Assembly (NCBI GenBank): GCA_965242975.1
Contig: CBDETS010000007.1
Span: 3,286,001-3,350,000 of the forward strand
From: JAPPHA01 sp965242975
GTDB lineage: Bacteria > Pseudomonadota > Alphaproteobacteria > Rhodobacterales > Rhodobacteraceae
Direction: 5' to 3'
DNA length: 64,000 nucleotides
The notes under the pieces are model-generated. The model did no database searches, was not told the origin of the DNA, and worked only from the letters and a program-made list of their open reading frames with translations. The position numbers and the translations under genes were made by a program. Positions 8,801 through 18,551 of this stretch are shown here, piece by piece (the stretch's first letter is position 1; each line of letters opens with the position of its first letter).

Positions 8801-11800
8801 TGTGTACCCGGATTAACCGGTTGCGGTTGGACCGCGAATTCTGAACAGCTACAATTCGTCCGTATGTTTCCTACTCTCTCGATCTGTTGCGGTTGGACCG
8901 CGAATTCTGAACAGCTACAATGGTAGTGAGCAGGAATGAGTGACCTCAGCCGTTGCGGTTGGACCGCGAATTCTGAACAGCTACAATTCGATCTTTCGTC
9001 ATCGTCCTACCCTTTAAGTTGCGGTTGGACCGCGAATTCTGAACAGCTACAATGCCGCGCGGACTCGCCATGTTCAACGGCCAGTTGCGGTTGGACCGCG
9101 AATTCTGAACAGCTACAATGACCTGGCGCGCGGACCGGCCGCACCACGCGTTGCGGTTGGACCGCGAATTCTGAACAGCTACAATAATTGAGGAGAGAGA
9201 GAGGTGAGCAGAGAAGTTGCGGTTGGACCGCGAATTCTGAACAGCTACAATGAATCGGAAAGTGCAACAGCACCACGATGAGTTGCGGTTGGACCGCGAA
9301 TTCTGAACAGCTACAATCGAATTTGACGCTGCAGAATCGCAATTCCCGTTGCGGTTGGACCGCGAATTCTGAACAGCTACAATTACGTAATCATGAGTTT
9401 GTCAAGTATCTGGGTTGCGGTTGGACCGCGAATTCTGAACAGCTACAATCTATCGAAATAGCTTGCATCGATCTGGACTGTTGCGGTTGGACCGCGAATT
9501 CTGAACAGCTACAATTAAAAAAAGTGCGCACGTTCACGTATCCGTGTTGCGGTTGGACCGCGAATTCTGAACAGCTACAATTGGTTATCTCCCGCGTTGG
9601 GCGGTGAGTAAGTTGCGGTTGGACCGCGAATTCTGAACAGCTACAATGTAGACCTCCAGCAATGCGCACCTTCTCACGTTGCGGTTGGACCGCGAATTCT
9701 GAACAGCTACAATATGCGCTAAAACATTCTCACGACGAGCACGGTTGCGGTTGGACCGCGAATTCTGAACAGCTACAATGTCACGTGCGCGGCATGGTCG
9801 ACGTGTCGCGTTGCGGTTGGACCGCGAATTCTGAACAGCTACAATCGAGTCGAAGCTCTGGACGGTTTTCTGTCCGTTGCGGTTGGACCGCGAATTCTGA
9901 ACAGCTACAATAACTGCCGGACAAGAAACTAGGGAATTTGGGTTGCGGTTGGACCGCGAATTCTGAACAGCTACAATCTATCGAAATAGCTTGCATCGAT
10001 CTGGACTGTTGCGGTTGGACCGCGAATTCTGAACAGCTACAATTTCACACGTTAAATATGATTCGATTACTACGTTGCGGTTGGACCGCGAATTCTGAAC
10101 AGCTACAATAGCCTGAATGCTCTAAAACGCTCTGAATGGGTTGCGGTTGGACCGCGAATTCTGAACAGCTACAATACGCAACAACCACATTCACCGATTC
10201 GGAAAGTTGCGGTTGGACCGCGAATTCTGAACAGCTACAATGCGGGTGATGTTTTACCACGCGCTCCGTACGTTGCGGTTGGACCGCGAATTCTGAACAG
10301 CTACAATAGACAGGCTCAACAACTGACGTCTGTCACAGTTGCGGTTGGACCGCGAATTCTGAACAGCTACAATTTGACTCGCTAGCACGCGAGTCCTGAT
10401 GATGTTGCGGTTGGACCGCGAATTCTGAACAGCTACAATATTGAGACAATGAGGAAAACAGACAATGAAGTTGCGGTTGGACCGCGAATTCTGAACAGCT
10501 ACAATCTATGCTACGGCGACTACCTATACGGCGCAGTTGCGGTTGGACCGCGAATTCTGAACAGCTACAATAATCGATCCGTGAATGGTTGGCGACGCAT
10601 AGTTGCGGTTGGACCGCGAATTCTGAACAGCTACAATAGGCCGAAACCCGGGGAACTCTGATGCCGCGTTGCGGTTGGACCGCGAATTCTGAACAGCTAC
10701 AATATTCTGAAGCTCATGCAAGACAAGCTCAATGTTGCGGTTGGACCGCGAATTCTGAACAGCTACAATAGCCGCCTTAAACTGTGCTTCAGTCATTTCG
10801 TTGCGGTTGGACCGCGAATTCTGAACAGCTACAATGCATCAGGAACTGACACCAGTAGTTGATGTGTTGCGGTTGGACCGCGAATTCTGAACAGCTACAA
10901 TCGCACCACATGACGACCACGGCAGAAACAAGTTGCGGTTGGACCGCGAATTCTGAACAGCTACAATCCTTGCCGGCCTTCTTGCGCCAGCCGATCTGTT
11001 GCGGTTGGACCGCGAATTCTGAACAGCTACAATCACCCACAAATGGATTACTCGTGTCTGGCGGTTGCGGTTGGACCGCGAATTCTGAACAGCTACAATC
11101 AAGGCCGCGAAGTAATGTATTTCAGCAAGGTTGCGGTTGGACCGCGAATTCTGAACAGCTACAATTGCCCATTAGATTTTCCGTTCCACTGCGATGTTGC
11201 GGTTGGACCGCGAATTCTGAACAGCTACAATATAGCAGTTCGGTTCCCGGCGACATGTGCAGTTGCGGTTGGACCGCGAATTCTGAACAGCTACAATCGC
11301 CGACGGCTGCATTCACACACTTGAATAGTTGCGGTTGGACCGCGAATTCTGAACAGCTACAATTGAAATGGTCCGCGAGCACATGCCCCGGGCGTTGCGG
11401 TTGGACCGCGAATTCTGAACAGCTACAATGTCCAATCCGCCAAGGACAACCCAGTGATCGTTGCGGTTGGACCGCGAATTCTGAACAGCTACAATTGTCC
11501 CACACTGTATTGAGGTGGGTTATGAGTTGCGGTTGGACCGCGAATTCTGAACAGCTACAATTCTGACTATCCATCAACACTGCATTAGGGAGTTGCGGTT
11601 GGACCGCGAATTCTGAACAGCTACAATCAAAGCCTTGCCCGACCGCATGCGCGAGCGCGTTGCGGTTGGACCGCGAATTCTGAACAGCTACAATGCACTT
11701 GTGCGAAAGTGTTATGCATGACATGTTGCGGTTGGACCGCGAATTCTGAACAGCTACAATCGATCGCCCCGCTTGACGCTCGCGCCGTCAGTTGCGGTTG

Positions 11801-13080
11801 GACCGCGAATTCTGAACAGCTACAATGCGATTTAGAGCCTCTAGCGCGCTCTAAATGTTGCGGTTGGACCGCGAATTCTGAACAGCTACAATATCCAGCC
11901 TATTTAGAGCGATTTAGATCACGTTGCGGTTGGACCGCGAATTCTGAACAGCTACAATCGTGCCATGCAGTTTTAATAGCACTGATTTGTTGCGGTTGGA
12001 CCGCGAATTCTGAACAGCTACAATCACTCTAGAGCGGTTTAGAGTGCTCTAAATGTTGCGGTTGGACCGCGAATTCTGAACAGCTACAATCGATTTAGAG
12101 CCTCTAGAGCGGTTAAAAATGTTGCGGTTGGACCGCGAATTCTGAACAGCTACAATACACGCCAGACGAACCAGCGCCGGCAGAGCGTTGCGGTTGGACC
12201 GCGAATTCTGAACAGCTACAATCGTGATCGGCGGTCGGTGCCCACAATATTAGTTGCGGTTGGACCGCGAATTCTGAACAGCTACAATTTCACCCTTCAT
12301 CAGTGGCAATACAGGGCAGTTGCGGTTGGACCGCGAATTCTGAACAGCTACAATACAGGTCGACGCGGAAATGACCCTTTGCGCGTTGCGGTTGGACCGC
12401 GAATTCTGAACAGCTACAATTGCCCTCGAGAATGTCCAGCCTCATCGCCTGTTGCGGTTGGACCGCGAATTCTGAACAGCTACAATAATCAGGACCGCCA
12501 CGCGGCCTCCTTTTGCGTTGCGGTTGGACCGCGAATTCTGAACAGCTACAATATGACCATTCTGCCACATCGTCGCCGGTCGGTTGCGGTTGGACCGCGA
12601 ATTCTGAACAGCTACAATATGGCCCGGACACAACCTCGGGACGGTTCAGTTGCGGTTGGACCGCGAATTCTGAACAGCTACAATCTCGGTTAATGTCCAT
12701 AACATCGTTATCTAGTTGCGGTTGGACCGCGAATTCTGAACAGCTACAATCGTATCCTGGTGCCTGGCGGGTTATCTGTAGTTGCGGTTGGACCGCGAAT
12801 TCTGAACAGCTACAATGCCCCTGATCGAATTACCAACATTTTTTGTGTTGCGGTTGGACCGCGAATTCTGAACAGCTACAATGCGACTATGCCGGAGAAA
12901 CTGACATCGTGTGTTGCGGTTGGACCGCGAATTCTGAACAGCTACAATGGTTGAACGAGTCTCGAACGGTCTCGGCCAGTTGCGGTTGGACCGCGAATTC
13001 TGAACAGCTACAATCGCGTCGACGCCGGTGACATGCACACGCACGTTGCGGTTGGACCGCGAATTCTGAACAGCTACAAT
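5848..13080 (+). CRISPR. Type II-C CRISPR array, 110 repeats / 109 spacers
   Basis: The 36-bp repeat begins GTTGCGGTTGGACCGCG, continues AATTCTGAACAG and ends CTACAAT. Spacers are 30 bp (about three are 31 bp, for example 7534-7564). The total of 7233 bp equals 110 repeats plus 109 spacers. Repeats appear identical except the leftmost (5848-5883), which has GGGC for GGAC; such a degenerate repeat normally marks the old (trailer) end, so new spacers are probably added at the cas2 side. TTGGAC (repeat positions 8-13) and TACAAT (31-36) are 17 nt apart, fitting a promoter inside every repeat as known for Neisseria II-C. Transcription is taken as rightward because the anti-repeat of the tracrRNA candidate is complementary to this strand. 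Two spacers occur twice. Confidence 0.98.
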
Positions 13081-13086
13081 TGCTCA

Positions 13087-13122
13087 CCTCCCAACAGCCT
13101 GATTTTTCAGGTTTTTGGGAGG
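13087..13122 (+). terminator. Hairpin after last repeat, likely array transcript terminator
   Basis: Nested inverted repeats: CCTCCCAA (13087-13094) pairs with TTGGGAGG (13115-13122), and inside CCTGA (13098-13102) pairs with TCAGG (13107-13111) followed by TTTTT. The inner stem plus U-tract would stop rightward array transcription before it runs antisense into cas2. The stretch also lies where the leader would be if spacers enter at this end. Confidence 0.5.
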
Positions 13123-13152
13123 GGCGCCAAAAGACAAAACGACGACGAATCA

Positions 13153-13496
13153 TCAAAACAGCACCAGTTGATGTGGATTTTTCCGCTTTTTTTTGCGGTA
13201 TTGATTCGAAAAGTGGATAATGTTCTGGTATTGTCGATCAGTAAAATTGAGAATCTGAACATCTCCCAAGCTGGGTAGTGCGCGTTCAATTTTGCAACCC
13301 GGGTCTCGAAAGCTTCCTTGCCATTGACAAATCTTGCGTACACTGAAAACTGGCTACGCTCAAATCCCTCGTCCAGAAGAAATTTTCGGAAACTCCCTGC
13401 AGCTTTCCGCTGGCTCCGCGTATCTGTTGGCAAATCGAACATTACAAGAATCCACATGAGCCGATATCCCGAAAGAAAAACGGCAGGCGTAGTCAT
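13153..13496 (-). pseudogene. cas2: cas2 with a single-base frameshift
   Basis: The start overlaps the cas1 stop (ATGA at 13493-13496). The first part reads YRLMWILVMFDLPTDTRSQR and FLLDEGFERSQFSVYARFVN, typical Cas2. After LNAHYP (around 13274) the open frame becomes un-Cas2-like and runs on to 13107. Shifting by one base at that point restores a normal Cas2 end: SLGDVQILNFTDRQYQNIIH, then QYRKKKRKNPHQLVLF and a stop at 13153-13155. The restored protein would be 114 residues, about the usual size. One missing base near CACTACCC explains everything. It is either a real recent loss of adaptation or a sequencing error; the array shows no sign of decay. Confidence 0.85.
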
Positions 13497-14404
13497 AACC
13501 CCAAGCCCGTGAGACAGAGAGGATCCGGCGGGTCAGGTAGTGCGAGCACAAGCTTCCCAGTCTCAAAGCTTTGCCCGACAGACGTAGCCAATTTAATGAG
13601 CGCAACCGAAACCGGCGTAACACCGGAACCCAGTGGCAGATCAACCGCGATGAGTTGCGCCAATGCCTGCTTGGCAGGCATGTCAACAACTTCGCCCGAC
13701 CTGCGAGCAATGTTCCGTACTGTACAGTCCACGAGCGGACGAAACGGTTCCATAAGATCGTCGGCAAGTGCGAAAGCATTACTACGGTTGGAATGATGCA
13801 ACCCGACCGTCGGGTGCAATCCCGCGGAGACAACGGCACGCGCGGCTGCGGAACGCAACACCGTGTATCCATAATTCAAGAGTGCATTGGGGCCTGAACC
13901 GCTAGTGTCGCGACGGAATTGCTTTCCCATCAGTAGTGGCCAGTAATAACGTGCAGCTTGTGCCTCAACATTTGTTCTGTCACCTGAAGTGACGTTACGT
14001 GCGAGCTGATCCAATCGTACGCTCGGCTGGCCCGCCGCACTTAGAACCTGCGCTTGCATCTGTACCTTTGAAACTACGATCCTTTTCCAGGCTTGTTTCA
14101 TGAAAGGCGCCTTCGCTCGCCATTGAGCGCGCATGCGGGCACCCTGAGCGTAATGGCCTTCGATCGGAAGCAGCGCGCTCCGAGGCACGTGATTTGTACC
14201 GCAAAGGACGACCGGGGCACCTCGTTCCGCGAGTTCGGCAAGGAGCGATGTTGACCATGTCGTACCGTGTGCATGAACAATCACCGCGGCAACCTGATCC
14301 AGAGGCGTACGGCCGACTTCAAGTCCGTTCTCGGAAACCTTCAGAAAGCCGCGGTCGCGGGATAGATGCCGACCATCGGTGGTTATGTCGATGATCTGAT
14401 CCAC
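13493..14404 (-). CDS. cas1: CRISPR-associated endonuclease Cas1 (type II)
   Basis: 303-residue integrase that, with Cas2, inserts new spacers. The metal-binding residues are visible: Glu147 in TNVEAQAARYYW, His203/His204 in GLHHSNRSNAF and the acidic ADDLMEPFRP near 214-222. The sequence GPNALLNYGYTVLRSAAARA is typical of Cas1 from type II loci. It lies 12 bp downstream of cas9 and overlaps cas2 by 4 nt, so all three genes form one minus-strand operon reading towards the array. Confidence 0.97.
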   Translation of the reverse strand: MDQIIDITTDGRHLSRDRGFLKVSENGLEVGRTPLDQVAAVIVHAHGTTWSTSLLAELAERGAPVVLCGTNHVPRSALLPIEGHYAQGARMRAQWRAKAPFMKQAWKRIVVSKVQMQAQVLSAAGQPSVRLDQLARNVTSGDRTNVEAQAARYYWPLLMGKQFRRDTSGSGPNALLNYGYTVLRSAAARAVVSAGLHPTVGLHHSNRSNAFALADDLMEPFRPLVDCTVRNIARRSGEVVDMPAKQALAQLIAVDLPLGSGVTPVSVALIKLATSVGQSFETGKLVLALPDPPDPLCLTGLGL

Positions 14405-14416
14405 TCCGTTCCCTGG

Positions 14417-17400
14417 TCAAATGCGGGGAGGGCCCGGATCCCTCAAGCGACCCATTTCATCCACATAAACCCTACGTGCTTGGGATCTTTTCAGCGTGCC
14501 AACGCTGACCCGGATAAACGAGAACGGATCCGTCTTGTCTCGGTCTCTTGCATCGGCATTCGCTTCATTGTTGGGAACTAGGTCAAGTCGCTGTTCGCTG
14601 AGTTTCACGACGGTGGCGATCATATCCCCGTATCTCGGATGAGACAAAAATAGCATGTCCTTCTTATGCAGACGCATGATCCTCCTAGCAGCAGGATGAG
14701 GTCGCTTGAGACTACTCTCTTGGTGCGCCTCGAAAGTGGTAAGAACTTGCCGGACCCATTTTCCGTTGGGCAATTCCCACACCTCGTAACAATGATTGCT
14801 GTCGGGTTTGTATCCCTTGTAGGCGCGTCCTGCTCGGTCTTTCATTTCGATGACATTGACAGGTTCGATTAATCGAACCCTCCGCATGCCTCGATAGCGC
14901 GAAGATTTCAGAGCGAAATCGATGAGAGCCTCCTTGAAGTCCTTCCCGGTCTTCCCTTCGGTGACAGACTTCAGGCTGTGCCTCAGTTGGGTATCGCGTA
15001 TCTTACCCAGACTCGCTGGTTCGAGGGCATCCAAAGGCTTACGGGAAACGACCAGCGGAACACCTTTTCGATCTTTGCCAGTCATACCGTAAGCTGTATC
15101 ATTGTGCAGCTTCCCGGACGTGCTGTCTCGACCGCCTACTCGAGCCGAATGGTCGATCCTTCCGTGGTCGGCACGGTGGCTCACGATGATCCTTTCAAGT
15201 TGCGCACCGATTTCTTCCCGGAATCCTTTCCACGGAGGATCGGTTGTTCGAACCACGTTTTCCGCACCTTGCTCCTCGTGTCGGCCGGCGGCAACGCTGA
15301 CCCGGTTTAGCAGACTGCGATCAGTGGCTGCGATCACTGCCGCGTCGACAGCATGGTGCCGATGGTCAGTCCGGTTTTTTGCCTTGTTAGTATCCTTGTT
15401 ATGGTCAGTTAGTAGCGAGTTGAGACCCCAGTGCCTTCGAAGCATTTCAGTCAAGCGGCCGGGGATCACCCAAACATGCTGCTCGCCATCTGCGTAGAGC
15501 GTATCCAGATAGGTCTTCGCGAGACGGCTAAGGTACTGCGTATCTACCAAGGCCCGATCGAGAAAATCCATTTTTTCCTCGAAGCGTGTCATTGCATCAG
15601 GCGCGAATCTCCATTGCTTGTTTTCGGGAAGGTTCTTGAGATTGGCAGTGATTTCGTCCCACCGCTCCGTTCCGCCCCAAGCTTCCCAGGGCGTCTGGTT
15701 CCGCTTGGCGCGATTGGCTTCCTTTAGACACAGTGTCCGGTTGGCTGGACTGTCATCCAGCGTTTTGGAGTAAGGGAGGATATGATCCACATCACATGAA
15801 CCATTGAAGAGCATTGTTGCACTGATACGTTGGCCCGAATACGGACATTTTCGCATCGTCGGATCCTGTCCGAGATCTTCCCAGAGCCGCAGGATCATCC
15901 GGTTCCCGCCTGTGTTGGCGATACCGAGTTCCTCGAGTTTTTCTCCTCGCCGGACTGCTGCCTCCGTGGTTTCCTTGAGACGGCGCTGGGTCTGTGACTT
16001 TTGCTTCGCTGACTGTTTCAACTCCCGAGCCAACTCGACGACGATTTGATCCGGTTTCCCATGGACACGAATGATCCGATTGACCAGTCTGCGCAATTGG
16101 TTGAGGCCGATGTGGACAGTCGGATTAGTAATACGACCGAACCGTTTGATGTCATCGTCCTTGTGATCCTGAGTCCCCGGGATCACATGGCGGTCCAGTA
16201 CGGCACCGTAGTAGGGTAGTTCATCCAATATTTCGCCAGAGCGCAAATCAGAATGATGCCAACCACACGCGTTCACCGCCTCGCTATAAGTCAGGACATC
16301 GGATTCGAGCATTTCAAGGACACGCCGAGTCGCGGTCTTTCCGAGCCGGGAGTGGCCCTCAGGTAAGGGAGCGCTGGCAATTGTTTCCGCATGTTTCCGA
16401 TCAAGGCCGTACCTGGTCATGAGCCAGTCAATCAGGACATCCTGTTCCTCTTCCGTGCGCAGCTTGTCGACAACCTCCCACTGTTCCTCCGCGTCCATGC
16501 CAACCCATCGGTGTCCAAACCGATCAGGATGGGACAGGCTGGCCCGTACCCGGTCGCAGGCGACGGCATCGCGGTTCCCGGTTTCCAAGGTGAAAGTCTC
16601 TTCCGGGGCCAGGTCAATCACCCTTCCAAGCGCTTTCAATTTGATCGACATGCCGGAAATCGACTTTGTGTGTTTTTTGCCGTTGAGGGCGTGAACGATC
16701 GAGTCCCTCTCCTCTTGCGAAAGGCGACGCGAGGCCTCTCCCGGTGCCTTAACTCTCAGGGCATTCACTGTTTCGTAAAGAACCCTGCGTGCAGCCAAAG
16801 GATGGGCTTTTGGCAAGCGTCGTTCTTCGGTGAAAGAACATCGGCCAACCTCAGGTGTTTTCAGCGGCCGCTGGTGAAAGATCGTTTGGAAAACCGCCTC
16901 CCGCAGGTCATCGGACAAAACGCCAGGGTGGTGCCGAGCCTGTGCGGCCCAGATTTTTTCGAACTCTTCCGAAATATGCCGCCGATCCGGATAGTAGTCG
17001 TATCCCGCCTTCTCCTTCTCTTCACCCCCCCTCAATGCCGTTGTCAGCCGCGTCCTGACTGGCAAGATCCTGTGCTCATCGGACACCTGCTGACGCCGCA
17101 AGTGTAGAAATTCACCGTAGGTGCGTGCTCCGGAAATCATGATGGCATGATCAAGCCGCGCGACGGCCTGCCTTATCAAGCCGGCATCGTTATCTCTCTT
17201 GTCCGTCTTGCGGTTCGACTTGAAACCCCGGCGTTGGTTGAGATGAAAGACGGCGCGACCAAGGTGACTTACAGGCAGGGCTCGATCGAGTGCTTGCGCA
17301 CGTAAGGCATACGGATCGAGCTTTTCCAATTCCTTTGCTTCGGCCGGATCGTTCGGCATCAACCCTGCTTCTACAAGCTTCTTCATCAGCGAAGCCCGGC

Positions 17401-17599
17401 GCCGCAAGTATCGATCCCTTCGCCGCCTCATGGAACGAGCGGCACGGCGGTCTACCGCCAGCGAAGTACCCGATTTCGGATCTCGGCCGTCCGAAAAAAT
17501 CCGAACGCCACCATCCAGGACACTTGTGATTCGGCCATTGCGGGTCTCGTAGAGCCACCAACCAATCGAATTCGTACCGACGTCGATGCCAAGGCGCAT
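14417..17599 (-). CDS. cas9: CRISPR-associated endonuclease Cas9, type II-C
   Basis: 1060-residue RNA-guided DNA nuclease, in the size range of II-C enzymes. RuvC-I is GIDVGTNSIGW (Asp6), followed by an arginine-rich bridge helix at about 51-70 (RRAARSMRRRRDRYLRRR). RuvC-II is QIVVELARELKQS (Glu522). The HNH domain has a CPYSG element at 585-589 and CDVDHILPYS with His606. RuvC-III is HRHHAVDAAVIA (His748/749, Asp752). All catalytic residues are present, so the nuclease should be active. An AGGGA element lies upstream of the ATG at 17599. It heads the cas9-cas1-cas2 operon, and the tracrRNA candidate starts only about 65 bp away on the other strand. The PAM cannot be read from sequence. Confidence 0.98.
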   Translation of the reverse strand: MRLGIDVGTNSIGWWLYETRNGRITSVLDGGVRIFSDGRDPKSGTSLAVDRRAARSMRRRRDRYLRRRASLMKKLVEAGLMPNDPAEAKELEKLDPYALRAQALDRALPVSHLGRAVFHLNQRRGFKSNRKTDKRDNDAGLIRQAVARLDHAIMISGARTYGEFLHLRRQQVSDEHRILPVRTRLTTALRGGEEKEKAGYDYYPDRRHISEEFEKIWAAQARHHPGVLSDDLREAVFQTIFHQRPLKTPEVGRCSFTEERRLPKAHPLAARRVLYETVNALRVKAPGEASRRLSQEERDSIVHALNGKKHTKSISGMSIKLKALGRVIDLAPEETFTLETGNRDAVACDRVRASLSHPDRFGHRWVGMDAEEQWEVVDKLRTEEEQDVLIDWLMTRYGLDRKHAETIASAPLPEGHSRLGKTATRRVLEMLESDVLTYSEAVNACGWHHSDLRSGEILDELPYYGAVLDRHVIPGTQDHKDDDIKRFGRITNPTVHIGLNQLRRLVNRIIRVHGKPDQIVVELARELKQSAKQKSQTQRRLKETTEAAVRRGEKLEELGIANTGGNRMILRLWEDLGQDPTMRKCPYSGQRISATMLFNGSCDVDHILPYSKTLDDSPANRTLCLKEANRAKRNQTPWEAWGGTERWDEITANLKNLPENKQWRFAPDAMTRFEEKMDFLDRALVDTQYLSRLAKTYLDTLYADGEQHVWVIPGRLTEMLRRHWGLNSLLTDHNKDTNKAKNRTDHRHHAVDAAVIAATDRSLLNRVSVAAGRHEEQGAENVVRTTDPPWKGFREEIGAQLERIIVSHRADHGRIDHSARVGGRDSTSGKLHNDTAYGMTGKDRKGVPLVVSRKPLDALEPASLGKIRDTQLRHSLKSVTEGKTGKDFKEALIDFALKSSRYRGMRRVRLIEPVNVIEMKDRAGRAYKGYKPDSNHCYEVWELPNGKWVRQVLTTFEAHQESSLKRPHPAARRIMRLHKKDMLFLSHPRYGDMIATVVKLSEQRLDLVPNNEANADARDRDKTDPFSFIRVSVGTLKRSQARRVYVDEMGRLRDPGPPRI

Positions 17600-17631
17600 G
17601 TAATGATTTCCCTATGTTTTCGCTTTTTCGC

Positions 17632-17660
17632 TTGACTCTGTTTGATTCTGAACTCAGTCT
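17632..17660 (+). promoter_or_regulatory. Candidate tracrRNA promoter
   Basis: TTGACT (17632-17637) is a good -35 box on the plus strand. With 17-nt spacing the -10 would be the weak CAGTCT at 17655-17660. Initiation would fall right at the anti-repeat. The same DNA contains the cas9 5' region on the other strand, so the two transcripts may interfere. An alternative, earlier start would include the repeat-like stretch at 17645-17653. Confidence 0.35.
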
Positions 17661-17740
17661 CAGAAAGTTCAGAATTCGCGGTCGAGCCGTTAACAAGCCT
17701 CGATTGCACCACATTGAAGCGCGGGCTGCGGCCCGCGTTT
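17660..17740 (+). ncRNA. tracrRNA candidate with anti-repeat
   Basis: GTTCAGAATTCGCGGTC (17667-17683) is a perfect 17-nt complement to the CRISPR repeat, and pairing continues imperfectly through GAGCCGTTAAC, giving the bulged duplex usual for crRNA:tracrRNA. Downstream, CGCGGGC (17720-17726), loop TGCG and GCCCGCG (17731-17737) form a 7-bp GC hairpin followed by TTTCTC, fitting the 3' stem and end of a short II-C tracrRNA. It is transcribed divergently from cas9. Ends are estimated, not measured. Confidence 0.75.
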
Positions 17741-18551
17741 CTCATGAATCCCTTCAGGCCAACTCGCAAATGCGGTTCTCGGGACCGATAGTTGCTCGTC
17801 TCTGCGAGTCCCCGACCACTTGAATACCTCAAAGAAAAAGTTCACGTCGTAGTCGCATTCTTGACTTCGCCGGTTTTTCATAATGCCTTGACTTTTGAGG
17901 GTTCGCATTTCGGATTAGGCGTTACATCTGCGCCGACGAGTTGCGGGCGCATCTGGACCGAGCGGATTTCAACTCTTTGCCATCGGCGTCAGCCCGTACG
18001 GCCGGACTGCATTGCTGGGCAAGGACCGCCTCATTTGCCGCATGCCCCAACACAGCTGGGCAGGACTCACGCGCCACCGAGATTGGCTGAGCGAGTCGCC
18101 TGATGAAGGGAAACGATCGCCGGCTCGACTCAATTGTACTGTTCGGGTCTTGAACCCTCACGCCCATCGTCAAACGTACCCTCCATTATCGACACCAGCG
18201 GCCGCAGGCGCACGGTAGAAACAAGTAAATCTATTTCGCCGACGTGCACGAGTAACAGCTTCCGACGATAACTATAGGACAATTTGTGTAAGTTTTGTGT
18301 GTTGATTTCAATCTTTTTAATATATGTTTAATAAATAACCGGCACAATTGTCCCAAGTTCAACATCCATAGGTTGCCTGAGGGCAGCATCTAATCGAATC
18401 TAAGGTCCAACTAGACTTGGCCATGGGTCTCATAACCGAACAGCGAGCGGCAGAAAAACCTGTTACGCTTGAACCTTGAACTCACCCTCCAGATGTCAGC
18501 AGACGGAAAACGCAGTCACGTCCATCACTCGATTAATCAGCATCAGGTTGG
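17741..18551. other. About 800 bp without a recognisable gene
   Basis: Short open frames exist on both strands but none resembles a known protein or has a convincing start. The right part (about 18280-18360) is markedly AT-rich compared with the rest of the window. The stretch separates the CRISPR locus from the sulfatase operon and could be remnants of lost genes or another RNA gene; I see no clear tRNA, transposase or terminator in it. Confidence 0.5.

Noticed and set aside
5827..13044. Many long open frames on both strands through the CRISPR array, with repeated motifs such as VAVGPRILNSYN or CSCSEFAVQPQ
   Set aside because: The repeat-spacer unit is 66 bp, exactly 22 codons, so a stop-free repeat stays open in the same frame for many units. 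These are by-products of the array, not repeat proteins.
13107..13152. The longer 129-residue cas2 frame ending at 13107
   Set aside because: Its last 40 residues do not resemble Cas2, while the shifted frame gives a perfect family C-terminus ending at 13153.
14666..17107. Several plus-strand frames opposite cas9, the longest 16391-17107
   Set aside because: They lie entirely over the Cas9 coding strand, with no recognisable domain; third-position bias belongs to cas9.
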